This document shows positions 1-8,737 of a stretch of DNA of 19,656 nt, piece after piece. The notes beneath the pieces were generated by a model, which saw only the letters and a program-made list of their open reading frames with translations, did no database searches and was not told where the DNA came from. The stretch's first letter is position 1; each line of letters starts with the position of its first letter. Source of the DNA: Zygnema cylindricum (Eukaryota > Streptophyta > Zygnematophyceae > Zygnematales > Zygnemataceae). The stretch spans positions 325,001 to 344,656 of the forward strand of contig JBBHKE010000672.1 in the NCBI GenBank assembly GCA_037447655.1, given 5' to 3'. The translations under genes and the position numbers were made by a program.

Positions 1-209
1 TATTGCTACCGATAAAATTCTTATCCACTCTCACTTGGATGTAACACAAAGTGGGAGCCAAGTAAAATTCGGACAAGGTCGTGGAGGGTTTGTGTAGGGG
101 TGACCACTCGAGTGACATGATGATGCGCCCAAAAGGTTGTATGTTTGATCGTACCATCACGCAAGATCATAACGGCATTGAGTTTGCCCAACAAGGTGAC
201 AAACAACAA

Positions 210-511
210 AAAAATAATAAATGATTCTACTATCACAGACGTGGTCTCTTCTTTCGAGCAATAATCACAAAGATCATAAGGTAAAAATAAAATTTTACAG
301 AAAAGGCATAAGCTTGCGTATACTCTATCCCAAAAAAAATTGGAAAGCCTCGCAAGCTAGTTGTGCCTTATACATTACGACCTCACTTGAAGCACCAATT
401 TTAGTTTTGGAAATCCACTTGGTATCTTTTATCTCCTTGCGTTAAGCTCACCCCCTCAAATTTCCAATGGCCATCAATGGATTTACAATCCTTCTCCATG
501 TTGTCTTCCAT
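210..511 (-). pseudogene. Ty1/copia reverse transcriptase relic
   Basis: Read on the minus strand, 420 down to about 331 gives KWISKTKIGASSEVV followed by MYKAQLACEAFQ. This matches the N-terminal block of copia-type reverse transcriptases, where a KW(I/V)-K-K-(G)-EV-YKARLVA-GF pattern follows the integrase linker. Upstream (511 to 421), a different frame reads MEDNMEKDCKSI and a Trp region corresponding to the preceding W-LV-LP-GK segment, so a frameshift lies near 425. Downstream an in-frame stop follows, then a stretch resembling VKW-TIR-LIVIARKKR. Frameshifts and stops show it is dead. It is separate from the copia element at 8738-17078, and no LTR could be tied to it. Identification rests on motif order and is fairly secure; the left limit is approximate. 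Confidence 0.6.
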
Positions 512-1371
512 TTCAAATCCTAATCACACGACTTTCTTGTCTTACTGTGAGATTTCAGGCTACTTGTTAGATTATTAAAAAAAATATTGTTAAAATATGA
601 AATCTTATTCCTTTGAATCGGAAATTTAATAATTAGAATAAGAGATATCTCCTCATTCTTATTCATACAAAAGGTCATCAAAATATTTCCCTCTCGTCTA
701 TTGTGTACTCCTTCAGATAAACACAACAATCTCTTTTTCAAGTTGTTCTTCCCTTAGACTTAACCAAATAATTTTTGAACTCAAGATTTTTGAGTGTCCA
801 AAGATGTCCACGATTATTAAAACTCATCACTATGTATTGAAAAGTAAGCTTTAGTAAGTCTTATAAATTTGAGTCTATGACTTAGAATAATTTTGGAATA
901 CCAACTGTTCAATATTGACCAAATTTAGTGTAGATTTTTGTAGTATCTACACAAATAGTTATCTTTAAGTAAATTAGTGTGTAGGGCCGCCAATGAATAT
1001 GAACGTGATAAGAATCACCCGGATTTTTAGGTTATAGATATTGTAAGTGGACAATTCTAGTCCAAACACTTAGATTTTTGTCAGTAGACTGTCTAGTAAA
1101 CCCTCTACATACGATTTAGATATTTTGAGGATCTTTAGAGTATTTAATTCAATAAGGAATGATCAGTTTGATACAAAATGTACATTCTACACAGAGTTTA
1201 AAGGAAAATGAAAGCACTATGTGCAGTTTAAGGTGTTTTGTGCTCTATTGTCTTTGATTTGCTTGTAGTACATGTTTGTTTGGTTAAACGACCTCTTTCA
1301 TTTAGAGTTACATATCTTACAGTATTGATCTAGTCAAATAGGTATTCCTCTTTGGGTTTTCTTCTGCTAAC
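512..1371. other. AT-rich stretch with no gene seen
   Basis: No reading frame of convincing composition occurs on either strand. The sequence is AT-rich with ordinary low-complexity runs. The part just before 1372 is pyrimidine-rich and could be a leader for the small ORF there, but no promoter element stands out. Confidence 0.4.
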
Positions 1372-1545
1372 ATGTCTGATAATGGCTCAGCTTTTGCTGC
1401 AAGTGCTCCTATTAGCCCTAGTGCTCCACCTACTCCTCCAAGGACGAATATCCCAGCTGGTGCAAGTGTGACTCCTAGTTGGAGTGGATCACAGCCGAGT
1501 CTAAATGCCCGTGACCTTCAACACTATGGACATCAATATCTATGA
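1372..1545 (+). CDS. unassigned 57-residue ORF
   Basis: An ATG at 1372 opens a 57-codon frame ending in TGA at 1543-1545. The product begins MSDNGSAFAASAPISPSAPP and is rich in Ser, Ala and Pro, with an aromatic, charged C-terminal end (DLQHYGHQYL). It has no signal peptide, membrane segment or domain I recognise. Low-complexity Ser/Pro/Ala N-termini starting a few dozen bases after a pyrimidine-rich leader are common in plant retrotransposon gag genes and in first exons of plant nuclear proteins, so it may be a decayed or spliced N-terminus. It may also be chance. Regular codon composition is the only support. Confidence 0.3.
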   Translation: MSDNGSAFAASAPISPSAPPTPPRTNIPAGASVTPSWSGSQPSLNARDLQHYGHQYL

Positions 1546-1658
1546 CACATATTTTGTTAAACTAGAATTAGATATTATCATTCTTTTTTGCTGAACAAAC
1601 ATTCAATTTCAAATTAATTTCAAAATCTGAAACAATTGTGTCCAATAATTCTTGACTT

Positions 1659-2246
1659 CTACCCCTTTTGTTTCGATTTTAGATCCTCGTGGAAATCACA
1701 CGATGTGCCAAACCGGATTATAGAAATTTCAGAACAAATATTTCTAACCAACTCTTCGACACAAATTTGCCCCTCTTCTTTGGTTAGTCCATATAGATGG
1801 TAGCCTAACGTCTTCAAATTGGAAGATGGTGGAGTATCCCATATATCAACCATATCGTAACTCATAAGCGGATTTGTCACTAATGAACAAGGTGAGTCTC
1901 CGAATACAAATGCCATTGGTGGTAAGAATCGCATCACCTATCTCAAACACATTTTCTGGTCGGATCCATGAATTGTAGCCTTGGCCATTTTTTGTAATCT
2001 ATGTTATTTTATTTCAACTACCCCACTAGCTTCCAAGGAGTAAAAAACGGTGGATTCATACCTTATTTCCCACGCTTTCCAATACCTAGTGAATGGAAAT
2101 AACTCCTAGCTATATCCGATCAAGTAGATTTCCATTTAACTCATATTGCCTCTTCGCCATCACGTTTCAATCCTTAAGTCTGTTTTATGTTGTTCCACGA
2201 CCACTGGAGCAGGAGGAGCAGCAGCAATAGTAGTAGAAGTAGACAT
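1659..2246 (-). pseudogene. unassigned decayed reading frame
   Basis: An ATG at 2246 starts a 28-residue stretch, MSTSTTIAAAPPAPVV and onward, ended by TGA at 2160. The same frame continues through about five stops to a clean 92-codon segment (1937-1659). That segment carries WDTPPSSNLKTLGYH and YGLTKEEGQICVEELV, which have the composition of real protein rather than random sequence. Around 1990-1920 a second frame also reads sensibly (SWIRPENVFEIGDAI), suggesting a frameshift. I do not recognise the family. A Ser/Thr/Ala/Pro start and a lost internal frame fit an old retroelement gag or a captured gene fragment, but that is inference only. Confidence 0.35.
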
Positions 2247-2911
2247 AATTCACTCACAAAAGCTAACCAAGAATCCTTCCAAACAGCTATTTTCTACATA
2301 TCACCAAATCTGATGCAACTGACCAAACTGCTTCAAACTAAACCACGATATATAATATCATAAAGACTGACAACTCCCAAAGTTTAAACCCAATTCATCC
2401 AACATACACAAAGATATGCAACTCAGAAGTTTCACAAAAACAGTTTGCTGATTGCATAGTCTTGAAGTCTGGATACATAAAATGTTCTACGTCCTAAGTC
2501 TTAAACTCTTAGTGAGTTTCTACTCCTTGTTGTCCTATTACATAGTGTTGTACCTCCGATACAAGTGTTCGTGAGAGATACGTCCAAGAACAAAACTGCC
2601 ACTAAGATCTAAGTACTCCTAATTACGCTAAAGTTAATCTATCACTGTACAATCAATATTACTGAGAGATCAACTCTATGTGATTGTACAATTAATTGCC
2701 GCTCGCTTAGTTATAAGTGTCCGGATACATCCATTCAGATGATGGGAAAACACCTGCCAACAAACCACTTGTGATCCTTTTTTTAATCTCGTCTGTTGAC
2801 TGGATTCATATTAACCACAGCGAAAATGTCTTGTTCGTACCATATTCAACGTCACCGCAGCTTTGTCGTAGCTACGTCGTTCCGTACCTGATTATATTCC
2901 AAATAACCGCA
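2247..2911. other. no gene seen; one short inverted repeat
   Basis: No coding frame is convincing before the repeat array that starts at 2912. The only structure seen is a 10-base inverted repeat, TGTACAATCA near 2645 and TGATTGTACA near 2682, that could form a small hairpin. Confidence 0.4.
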
Positions 2912-3020
2912 TCTGCTTTGTCCCGTCCGTATCGCAGTTGCTTTGTCCCATTTGCGTTGCAGCTGCTTTGTCCCATCTGCGCTGCAGCCGCTTTGTCCCA
3001 TTTGCGTCCAAGCTGCTTTG
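2912..3020. repeat. 25-bp minisatellite, about five units
   Basis: The core CTTTGTCCC recurs at 2916, 2941, 2966, 2991 and 3016, exactly 25 bases apart. It is flanked by CTG before and by a variable (T/C)(T/C)GCG(T/C)(T/C)GCAG spacer after. Units differ by a few substitutions each and the last is truncated. The period is not a multiple of three and the surrounding frame does not resemble a known protein, so it is best read as a non-coding minisatellite. Units are too few and too diverged, and the spacers too similar, for a CRISPR array. Confidence 0.8.
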
Positions 3021-3541
3021 TCCCAAAAATACTTGTTTCGTCTTTAAGTGACGCCGCGTGTTCTTTATATGCTACATTTTATTATCTTTCTGTCGTCAGA
3101 CTTATTTATTGAGACGCAAAGCTTTCCAAAAACAACAGTAGCGGGGAAAGAACAACTGAAACCAACGGAGGGGAGGGGTCAGAAATTCGCAGGTGCCCGA
3201 GTATAATCCACTCTGAAACCGACACCCCCAGCGGAAGAGGAGCATGCCTCTAATTTGGAGGTGATGAGAGACTGAAACAAGGAGAGTACCGCCGACGAGT
3301 AGTCCTTAAAGAACTCTGAAAAGAAGGCCGAGGCATAATACCCTAGTGGGGATGATGTATTTATTCTCCAACGGAAAGAAGGAGAAACGGAAGAGGAGAG
3401 TGAGAAAGGGGAAGAAACTCCTGACTACCTCTTTCCACTACCTATTCATCCTCAACACTCGCACCTCGTCTTCAATTTTGCCAAACGCTTCTATTGGGAT
3501 CCTTCGGAGTGGCGAGCAAAGTGGCGCATAGGAAAACGTGG
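3021..3541. other. no gene seen
   Basis: Purine-rich on the plus strand around 3120-3420. Several overlapping frames are open on both strands, but none carries a recognisable motif. The minus strand from about 3420 to 3150 is unusually low in stops, so it could belong to the decayed ORF at 3623-3841. Confidence 0.35.
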
Positions 3542-3589
3542 GGTCGCCTTCACACAAGACAGATCTTCGGTCGCCTTCACACAAGACAG
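3542..3589. repeat. 27-bp direct repeat pair
   Basis: A 21-base stretch starting GGTCGCCTTCACACAAGAC occurs at 3542-3562 and again at 3569-3589 with no mismatch. The 27-base period keeps frame. The identity suggests a fairly recent tandem duplication. Confidence 0.8.
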
Positions 3590-3622
3590 TTGTGCATGGA
3601 TATAGTGATTTTTTCTCTCCGG

Positions 3623-3841
3623 TTACTTGGGGGAAATAGGAGGAGGATTGGGGAGATTTGGAATGTCTCCTCCTACACCTGTAGGAGGAACTGATGGCAC
3701 CGATGGCATCCCCGAATCTGGCCAAACCCTCCACGAGGAAGAGCTAGTTTCACCCATTCCTTGGGTTCCAAACATGTCTCTACGAGGTGCCCCCCCACCT
3801 CCCCTTCTATTCCAACATCCATCTATATTTTTGTTTGACAT
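3623..3841 (-). CDS. unassigned Gly/Pro/Ser-rich ORF
   Basis: A true ATG at 3841 opens 72 codons: a basic, Gly-rich start (NRRGGGGAPRRD), then a Ser/Trp segment, then a Pro-rich tail (PSVPSVPPTGVGGDIPNLP). There is no signal peptide or transmembrane segment. Basic Gly-rich plus Pro-rich segments are typical of retroelement gag N-termini and of disordered plant proteins, and the frame after its stop at 3623 stays fairly open for another 100 or so bases. The opposite strand is also open here, with a similarly Pro/Gly-rich product, so strand choice is not secure. No family recognised. Confidence 0.25.
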   Translation of the reverse strand: MSNKNIDGCWNRRGGGGAPRRDMFGTQGMGETSSSSWRVWPDSGMPSVPSVPPTGVGGDIPNLPNPPPISPK

Positions 3842-3918
3842 TTTTATATAAAATAAACTGAAATCAGAGACACGAGTGCACTTTATAAGAAATACTACAA
3901 TGCACGGTCTCTCAGTTT

Positions 3919-5151
3919 TTTCTAACCGCGAGCTTTAATATCAACAAGCTCGGTGGGCTATGCTAACAACTTTAACCAAAAGAGAGTGAACCATAACCCT
4001 AATCCTGGGAATTCACAAATCAAATCAAAATGGAAATAATTTAGACTGCCATAACTTTTATGAGAGCAATCTCTGTAGACTTAAAAATATTGCCTCTTAC
4101 CCTATTCAATCAGAAGCCATTCACCACAATATATATACATATTACAAAGAATTAAACACAAAACAAGTAACATCCAAGCGTCTCCAGATGCTAACTTTAA
4201 TAAGGTTTTTGACCCACCTAGAGGAGTGAATTGATGCTGGGGATAACTCCCGCCATCAAACTCGGAAGGTCCCAAAAACCCACGGATCCATCCAAAATCC
4301 GTCCAACTCCCTCCTTCAAAACCCCAAGGAATATTGCAATCAGAAAGCCCCAAGTATCCTTGTTGCCAAACAAGACATTAATTGTCTAAATGCAAGGAAA
4401 CTCCAACATGATCCAAAGATGGCAAAAGGGAGGCTGGCAAAATAGCTCTTTTCTGATGAATCAGGTTTTGGAAGGCGACAGAACTGAGAGACAGTTCTTA
4501 GCTTTCATTTCCTATGCAATATTGAGTTCCAACAACCTACAGTACTTAAAACTAATACTTAACGTCAAAAACTGACACTATGGGACTCGTTCTATGTTTA
4601 ATTTCCAAAAACGTCAAAACTTTTGACTTATGAAAAGTCGTTTGGACAGCTTGTACTAATTTCCAACCCGCAAAAGCAATCATTACTTCAAAAAGTCAAT
4701 AATTAACCTATATTATGCAGTTTACAGAAACTGCCATATCTCTCATAATATCTATTTGATCAATCCAAACAAACTTTCATTAAAAATGTATTAAAGATTT
4801 CTATCTATAATTACTTAATACAGCATGTGTTACCAAGCCGTTGAAAATATGTTGAACGTCAAAGTTTTTCAAATCTGCACCAAAACACTACTTTGACCTC
4901 ACATATCTTGTAGCCATTATCCAAATTAAGTGAAATAAAGTTCTATTATCTATGCTATGTAGAATTTAATAGGGCGTTCAATTATATAACAAAAAAAATA
5001 TATATGTGTGATCATAATCGTCTCTCACAAATGGCTTTTGGTGCCCTGCCAGCTCAATATTGACCAACTCCAAAATTAGTCCGAAACCATATCCAATGTA
5101 GTAATATGGTCGAAAATCCTCTATAGGCAATAAATATAAACGTGTATGACA
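3919..5151 (-). mobile_element. LTR-like dispersed repeat, copy 1
   Basis: This stretch aligns by eye almost end to end with 9449-10718. The shared landmarks come in the same order: ATCAACAAGCTCGGTGGGCT, a GCCATTCACCA block, a CACGGATCC block, a GGGAGGCTGGC block, AGTTTACAGAAACTGCCATA and a terminal TGACA. No coding frame is shared, so it is a non-coding repeat. On the minus strand it starts TGTCATAC at 5151, like the LTR-type start of the second copy (TGTCAAGC). The part equivalent to 9237-9448 is not recognisable, so the left end is truncated or replaced. There is no purine tract beside the 5151 end. Most simply it is an old solo or truncated LTR of an unidentified retrotransposon. Confidence 0.6.
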
Positions 5152-5221
5152 GAAACTGAAAGCTGAAGACCATTATTTTGTTGCAGCAAAACGTGCGCTC
5201 AACCATTAATAAAGTAGAGTA

Positions 5222-5738
5222 CAACGCGAATAGTAATTAGCGTTATGTACGCTAATTACGTCACCCCAAATTTTGACTCTATCACCCTTAATAGAGTACA
5301 TAATTCTAAACTAATTTTTACATTATTTAAGGTATTTTTTTATTCCGCGTTAATAACTCTAATATAGTGTCATTTTAAATAGTGTGGCGTACGGTCTGTG
5401 TGTGACCATGCAAAACTGTACTTTATTACCTAAGAGTACAAAATAATTTAATGCAGCCTGTTATCATGTAACTCCGTTTTCACAAACCGCGAAGAGAAAA
5501 CGTCATAATGACGTGAAACAGTACATTTTGTTAGATAATGTACGTGTATCTAATTTATAGTAAAGATATGAGCGCAGATAATTAGTACGGAAAGAAACCC
5601 TTAATTAGAGTTATTGATAAATTAGAGTAAATTTTGATTTTTAAAAATATTGATTACACAAATTAGAGTTAATAACTCTTATTATTTTTTTATTTTTTAA
5701 ATCTAATTATTTCTTTAGACTAATTACAATTGGCGGTG
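5222..5738. mobile_element. TA-target MITE, long form (517 bp)
   Basis: The left end CAACGCGAATAGTAATTAG (5222-5240) is the imperfect reverse complement of the right end (5720-5738), which reads CACCGCCAATTGTAATTAG outward. That is 16 of 19 matches. TA dinucleotides flank both ends (5220-5221 and 5739-5740) as a target duplication, and one more flanking base pair on each side is also symmetric. The interior is AT-rich with repeated AATTAGAGTTAATAACTCT-type motifs and no transposase. The same terminal sequence bounds the 219-bp element at 12717-12935, making this a family. A TA target with short imperfect terminal repeats suggests the Tc1/mariner (Stowaway-like) group, although the terminus is not the classical CTCCCTCC. 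Confidence 0.7.
5233..5259. repeat. perfect 10-bp hairpin in the MITE terminus
   Basis: GTAATTAGCG (5233-5242), a 7-base loop, then CGCTAATTAC (5250-5259) form a perfect inverted repeat that overlaps the left terminal repeat of the 517-bp MITE. Confidence 0.85.
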
Positions 5739-5830
5739 TACTGTACTGAATCTTGGATGTTTTTGGGCCCTCGGAGGCGTCTCGAAAAGGTCCACATCGC
5801 CCCCGCCTCCGGCTTTCTCCGCGCGACGGT

Positions 5831-5899
5831 ATGTTTAGGGTTTTTTATTTGTTTTTTTTTTTATAAAAAAAAAAACAAAAAATAAATGACCCTAAACAT
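5831..5899. repeat. 69-bp imperfect palindrome with telo-box-like ends
   Basis: The arm ATGTTTAGGGTTTTTTATTT (from 5831) is mirrored by a reverse complement ending CCCTAAACAT at 5899, with a T-run/A-run centre. The outer ends contain TTTAGGGTTT and CCCTAAA, resembling the plant telo-box (AAACCCTAA). A small foldback or the tip of a larger element is likely. The centre is homopolymeric, so exact pairing is uncertain. Confidence 0.65.
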
Positions 5900-6002
5900 C
5901 TAAAACCTATTCTAGATACCCGATTACGACCTTATAAAAAAAAACAAAAAAAAAATAACCCTAAACATCTAAAACCTATTCTAGATACCCGATAACGACC
6001 TT
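5889..6002. repeat. 69-bp tandem duplication
   Basis: ACCCTAAACATCTAAAACCT starts at 5889 and again at 5958. Each copy continues through CTATTCTAGATACCCGATWACGACCT, about 44 matching bases with one difference, and the two are joined by an A-rich spacer. The unit length of 69 equals the length of the adjacent palindrome, so one arm of that palindrome appears to have been duplicated together with its flank. A GC-rich patch borders it on both sides. Confidence 0.8.
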
Positions 6003-6521
6003 TGTTTGGGTCTCCGGGACAGGTCCCGCGAGGTGACGAAGGTCCTACAAATGTTTGGAGGCTCGATGGATATCGATACCGTATTGTAGTATACCACCTC
6101 GTATTCACCAAAGAAACATATAATATAGCACTAAACGTGACGCACTAAAATAAACCCATTGACGCGAACCCGGACGATACGCCGATTCGCATATCATTCC
6201 AGCACCATGTTTTTTTTTTTCTCTACAGCTGGCGACGCATGCAAAACAAGATTTTACTTCTAAAAATGGGATGGTAATAAAATAGGATACCCTATTATAT
6301 AAAACACGATGAAAAAAATATCAAGGTATACATAGGGTAAAAAGAAGGGAAAGACCATCAAAGTACAAAGCATGATTATAACTGAAAAGAGATAATACAT
6401 CAAAAGGTAAAAGACCAAAAACGTTAAGGATTAAAAACACACAAAAAGCAAGTATAACAAAGAGAAACAACAAAAAGTGGATTGTACAAACGTTACAAAC
6501 TATTAATTAAAGACCGAGGCC
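6003..6521. other. no gene seen; A-rich plus strand
   Basis: A short GC-rich segment with a GGGAC/GTCCC palindrome (about 6016-6030) is followed by A-rich sequence without a plausible frame on either strand. Confidence 0.4.
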
Positions 6522-6524
6522 TTA

Positions 6525-7500
6525 GGGCATGTTCCCATGTGTTCAAGTAAGGGTTTTTTTTCGTCGTTTTCACAAAAATTGGGACTTCCAACGAGAAAAT
6601 ATTACGTCGTACGAAAAATGGGCAAAAACACAAGTACATTTTGCGTCATCTTAGAACTTGGAAGGTACGACAATTTGGCGTTATTATCATCGCGACCCAC
6701 TTCCAGCTCATATTCACACTTGTAATGGAATCAAATCGCGATCTGATTTTAACCAAAATAACACCCTATAGACGAATAGAAAGTTGATATTGCACGCGTG
6801 AAACGTCTTCAAAAAAATTTGAACGAGAGAGGGTACACGCTATTTTTTTACATGCTCGTCACGCGCATGTATGTACAAAAATGACAAGAATGTACGGAAA
6901 AAAATTCGTTGGGGTCTTGGACCTCCACTTTCATTCATGGGTCCTTTACAAAAATTTACAACGTCCTCGTCTCTCCCCATCTTTTTCATTCAACCGCTCC
7001 TCTTTCTCTCATCTCTAAATGAATTGCAGCAATAATAGTATCGAATGAAAGATATATTTTTTTCCTTTTTTTTTAATATTTTTGGTCTCATTTTGATGTC
7101 ATATCGAATGATAAATGGTAAGAAAAAAAAATCGAGAAGCCATGGCGGAAAGTTTACGTATTGATGACGTCATAAGGTAGCATGACTTCCCAAGGTAGCA
7201 TGACTTCACAATGTCACAAAACCATAAACATCTACAATGTCACAAAAACCTCTACGTCTATAACCGTTTGTAATTTTGGGAAGTTTCGTAGTCGTCTACA
7301 TTTTTGGGAAGTTTCGTAGTCGTCTACATTTCGTTTTGTACTATCGTAGGCTATCGCATATTTTGTAGACGTCTACAACAGTCACATTTTTGAATTAATA
7401 AAGGCGCAAGTAATGATTGTCATAAGAACACTTTGAAAACTACACTGTAAAATCTGTGCTAAAATCCGTTTCAAAGTTTCGGTTACATGGGAACACGCCC
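6525..7500. mobile_element. PIF/Harbinger-like non-autonomous element (976 bp)
   Basis: The left end GGGCATGTTCCCATGT (6525-6540) and the reverse complement of the right end, GGGCGTGTTCCCATGT (7485-7500), match at 15 of 16 positions. TTA flanks both ends directly (6522-6524 and 7501-7503). A 3-bp TTA target duplication with GG(G/C)-starting termini is the hallmark of PIF/Harbinger and Tourist-type elements. No transposase or MYB-like frame exists inside, so it relies on enzyme made elsewhere. The interior carries three short tandem duplications, listed separately, and a TGACGTCA bZIP-type palindrome at 7165-7172. At nearly 1 kb it is longer than typical Tourist MITEs. Confidence 0.75.
7174..7328. 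repeat. three short direct duplications inside the 976-bp element
   Basis: AAGGTAGCATGACTTC occurs at 7174 and 7192 (period 18). ACAATGTCACAAAA occurs at 7208 and 7234 (period 26). TTTTGGGAAGTTTCGTAGTC, continuing GTCTACA, occurs at 7274 and 7302 (period 28). All are exact or nearly exact. The short-spaced duplications cluster in the subterminal part of the transposon. Confidence 0.8.
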
Positions 7501-7503
7501 TTA

Positions 7504-8732
7504 CACTATGCCACACTAAAGGGCAAGACTAAAAATATCGTCGATAGGCGCCGGGTGGCGCTGGGCGCCCTTATCATTTGATTGTACCACCATGTCAAAT
7601 ATTTTTATACAACTCGGGTACAAAAGGTTTTGTCGGTTCTACACGCTCTCGAACCATTCCGTAATTTTTTTTTTTTTTTTAAATCATCTCTAATGTGAAT
7701 CTATCTCACTATTCCAAGGTTCTAAGGGTGAACACTAATTGTCCGATTTATTGTTTCAACATCTTTTTTTTGTTTTTTAACACATTTGTTGAGAAACTGT
7801 CAATACTCTCCAAGACTTCAGGATTAAATCTTGACCGTTCGTTTATTCCCTTTCAACGAAACATCAACAACCACCGTCCTCCACCGTCTTTAAGGGCGGT
7901 GACGGTGACGTCATCAATTTGTACATGTCGTGTACGGTCGTTACATCTGGGTAATGATTGTACCTATCGGGCTATCATGATGGACGGCCAAGATTCTTTG
8001 ACACGTCGTAAAGATCACGTGACTTTGGAAAGACAAGGTGGATTCAAATCCACCAAAACCCGTTAAAAAAAATCCTTTAAATATTTTCCCGATGGATATA
8101 ACGTAAAGCTCTTGTTGTTATCGTTCGTCATTATTAGTTTGGTGTTTTTTTTTTTTTTTTTTTTTTAGTTTTTTTCAGATTTTTCTTCTATAGAATGACG
8201 TTGTAATCTGGTACAATTCTTACATTCAGATTATACGCTTGAAAACTTTGGAGGTCTTTAGGTGGGAGAGAAGAGGGGTTATGTTCTTATTTTTTGGTGT
8301 TTTTTTTTGATATTTTGGTAATTGTTTTGTATTTATTGTTTTGATTATTATAATTTTACCTTCATTAGTTTGCCTTTATTATTTTCCATCTTTTTTTTCT
8401 CTAGACGCAAACATTTTTTTCTTCTTTTCCTTTTTTTGTTTTTTTAGTATTTTCTATTTGTTGTTATTTTTATTTTCGATTGTTTTTTGGTTTTTCTCGG
8501 TATTCTCGTCACGCCGTGATCGAATCACATATCGTGGAAGTCGGTGTTATTTTGACTCCCTTATAAATGTCGAGATCGTCCACCACAAAAGACGACAATA
8601 AGTAATAGTTTTGAGGGTATTTTAGTAGGGTATTTAGGGTTTTGGTTCAGGATTTATGTCTAGTGACCGTTTGCTTTCTATGGAGGGATTTTTTGTTGCA
8701 AGATTGAAAGACTAAAACTAAGAAAAATGGTG
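7504..8732. other. no gene seen; T-rich tracts and one GC hairpin
   Basis: The segment has T runs near 7665-7680, 8144-8166 and 8280-8480. Open frames here come from T-runs (Phe-rich) and carry no motif. A telo-box-like TTTAGGGTTTTGG lies near 8633. A GC-rich hairpin is listed separately. A TGACGTCA palindrome occurs at 7906-7913. Confidence 0.4.
7543..7575. repeat. GC-rich hairpin
   Basis: GATAGGCGCC (7543-7552) pairs with GGCGCCCTTATC (7564-7575), with one bulge and an 11-base loop. It is isolated in AT-rich sequence. There is no T-run directly after it and no gene before it, so nothing suggests a terminator. Confidence 0.6.
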
Positions 8733-8737
8733 TTGTC
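8733..8737. repeat. copia target-site duplication, left
   Basis: TTGTC directly precedes the LTR terminus. The same TTGTC (extending to TTGTCTA) directly follows the opposite LTR terminus at 17079. Five bases is the normal Ty1/copia target duplication. Confidence 0.75.

Noticed and set aside
2912-3020. CRISPR-like array
   Set aside because: The spacers are themselves repeats, units are diverged, there is no cas gene, and the setting is eukaryotic.
2717-3112. 131-codon frame over the minisatellite
   Set aside because: The repeat period (25) is not a multiple of three, so the repeats are not in-frame protein repeats. The flanks have no recognisable motif.
5831-6002. Interstitial telomere array
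   Set aside because: Only single CCCTAAA words occur, never in tandem.
7695-8066. 123-codon plus-strand frame
   Set aside because: No motif, biased by T runs at the start, and no plausible splice or promoter context.
8341-8601. 86-codon frame, Phe-rich and hydrophobic
   Set aside because: It is produced by long T runs. A string of Phe with no loops or charged ends is not a real membrane protein.
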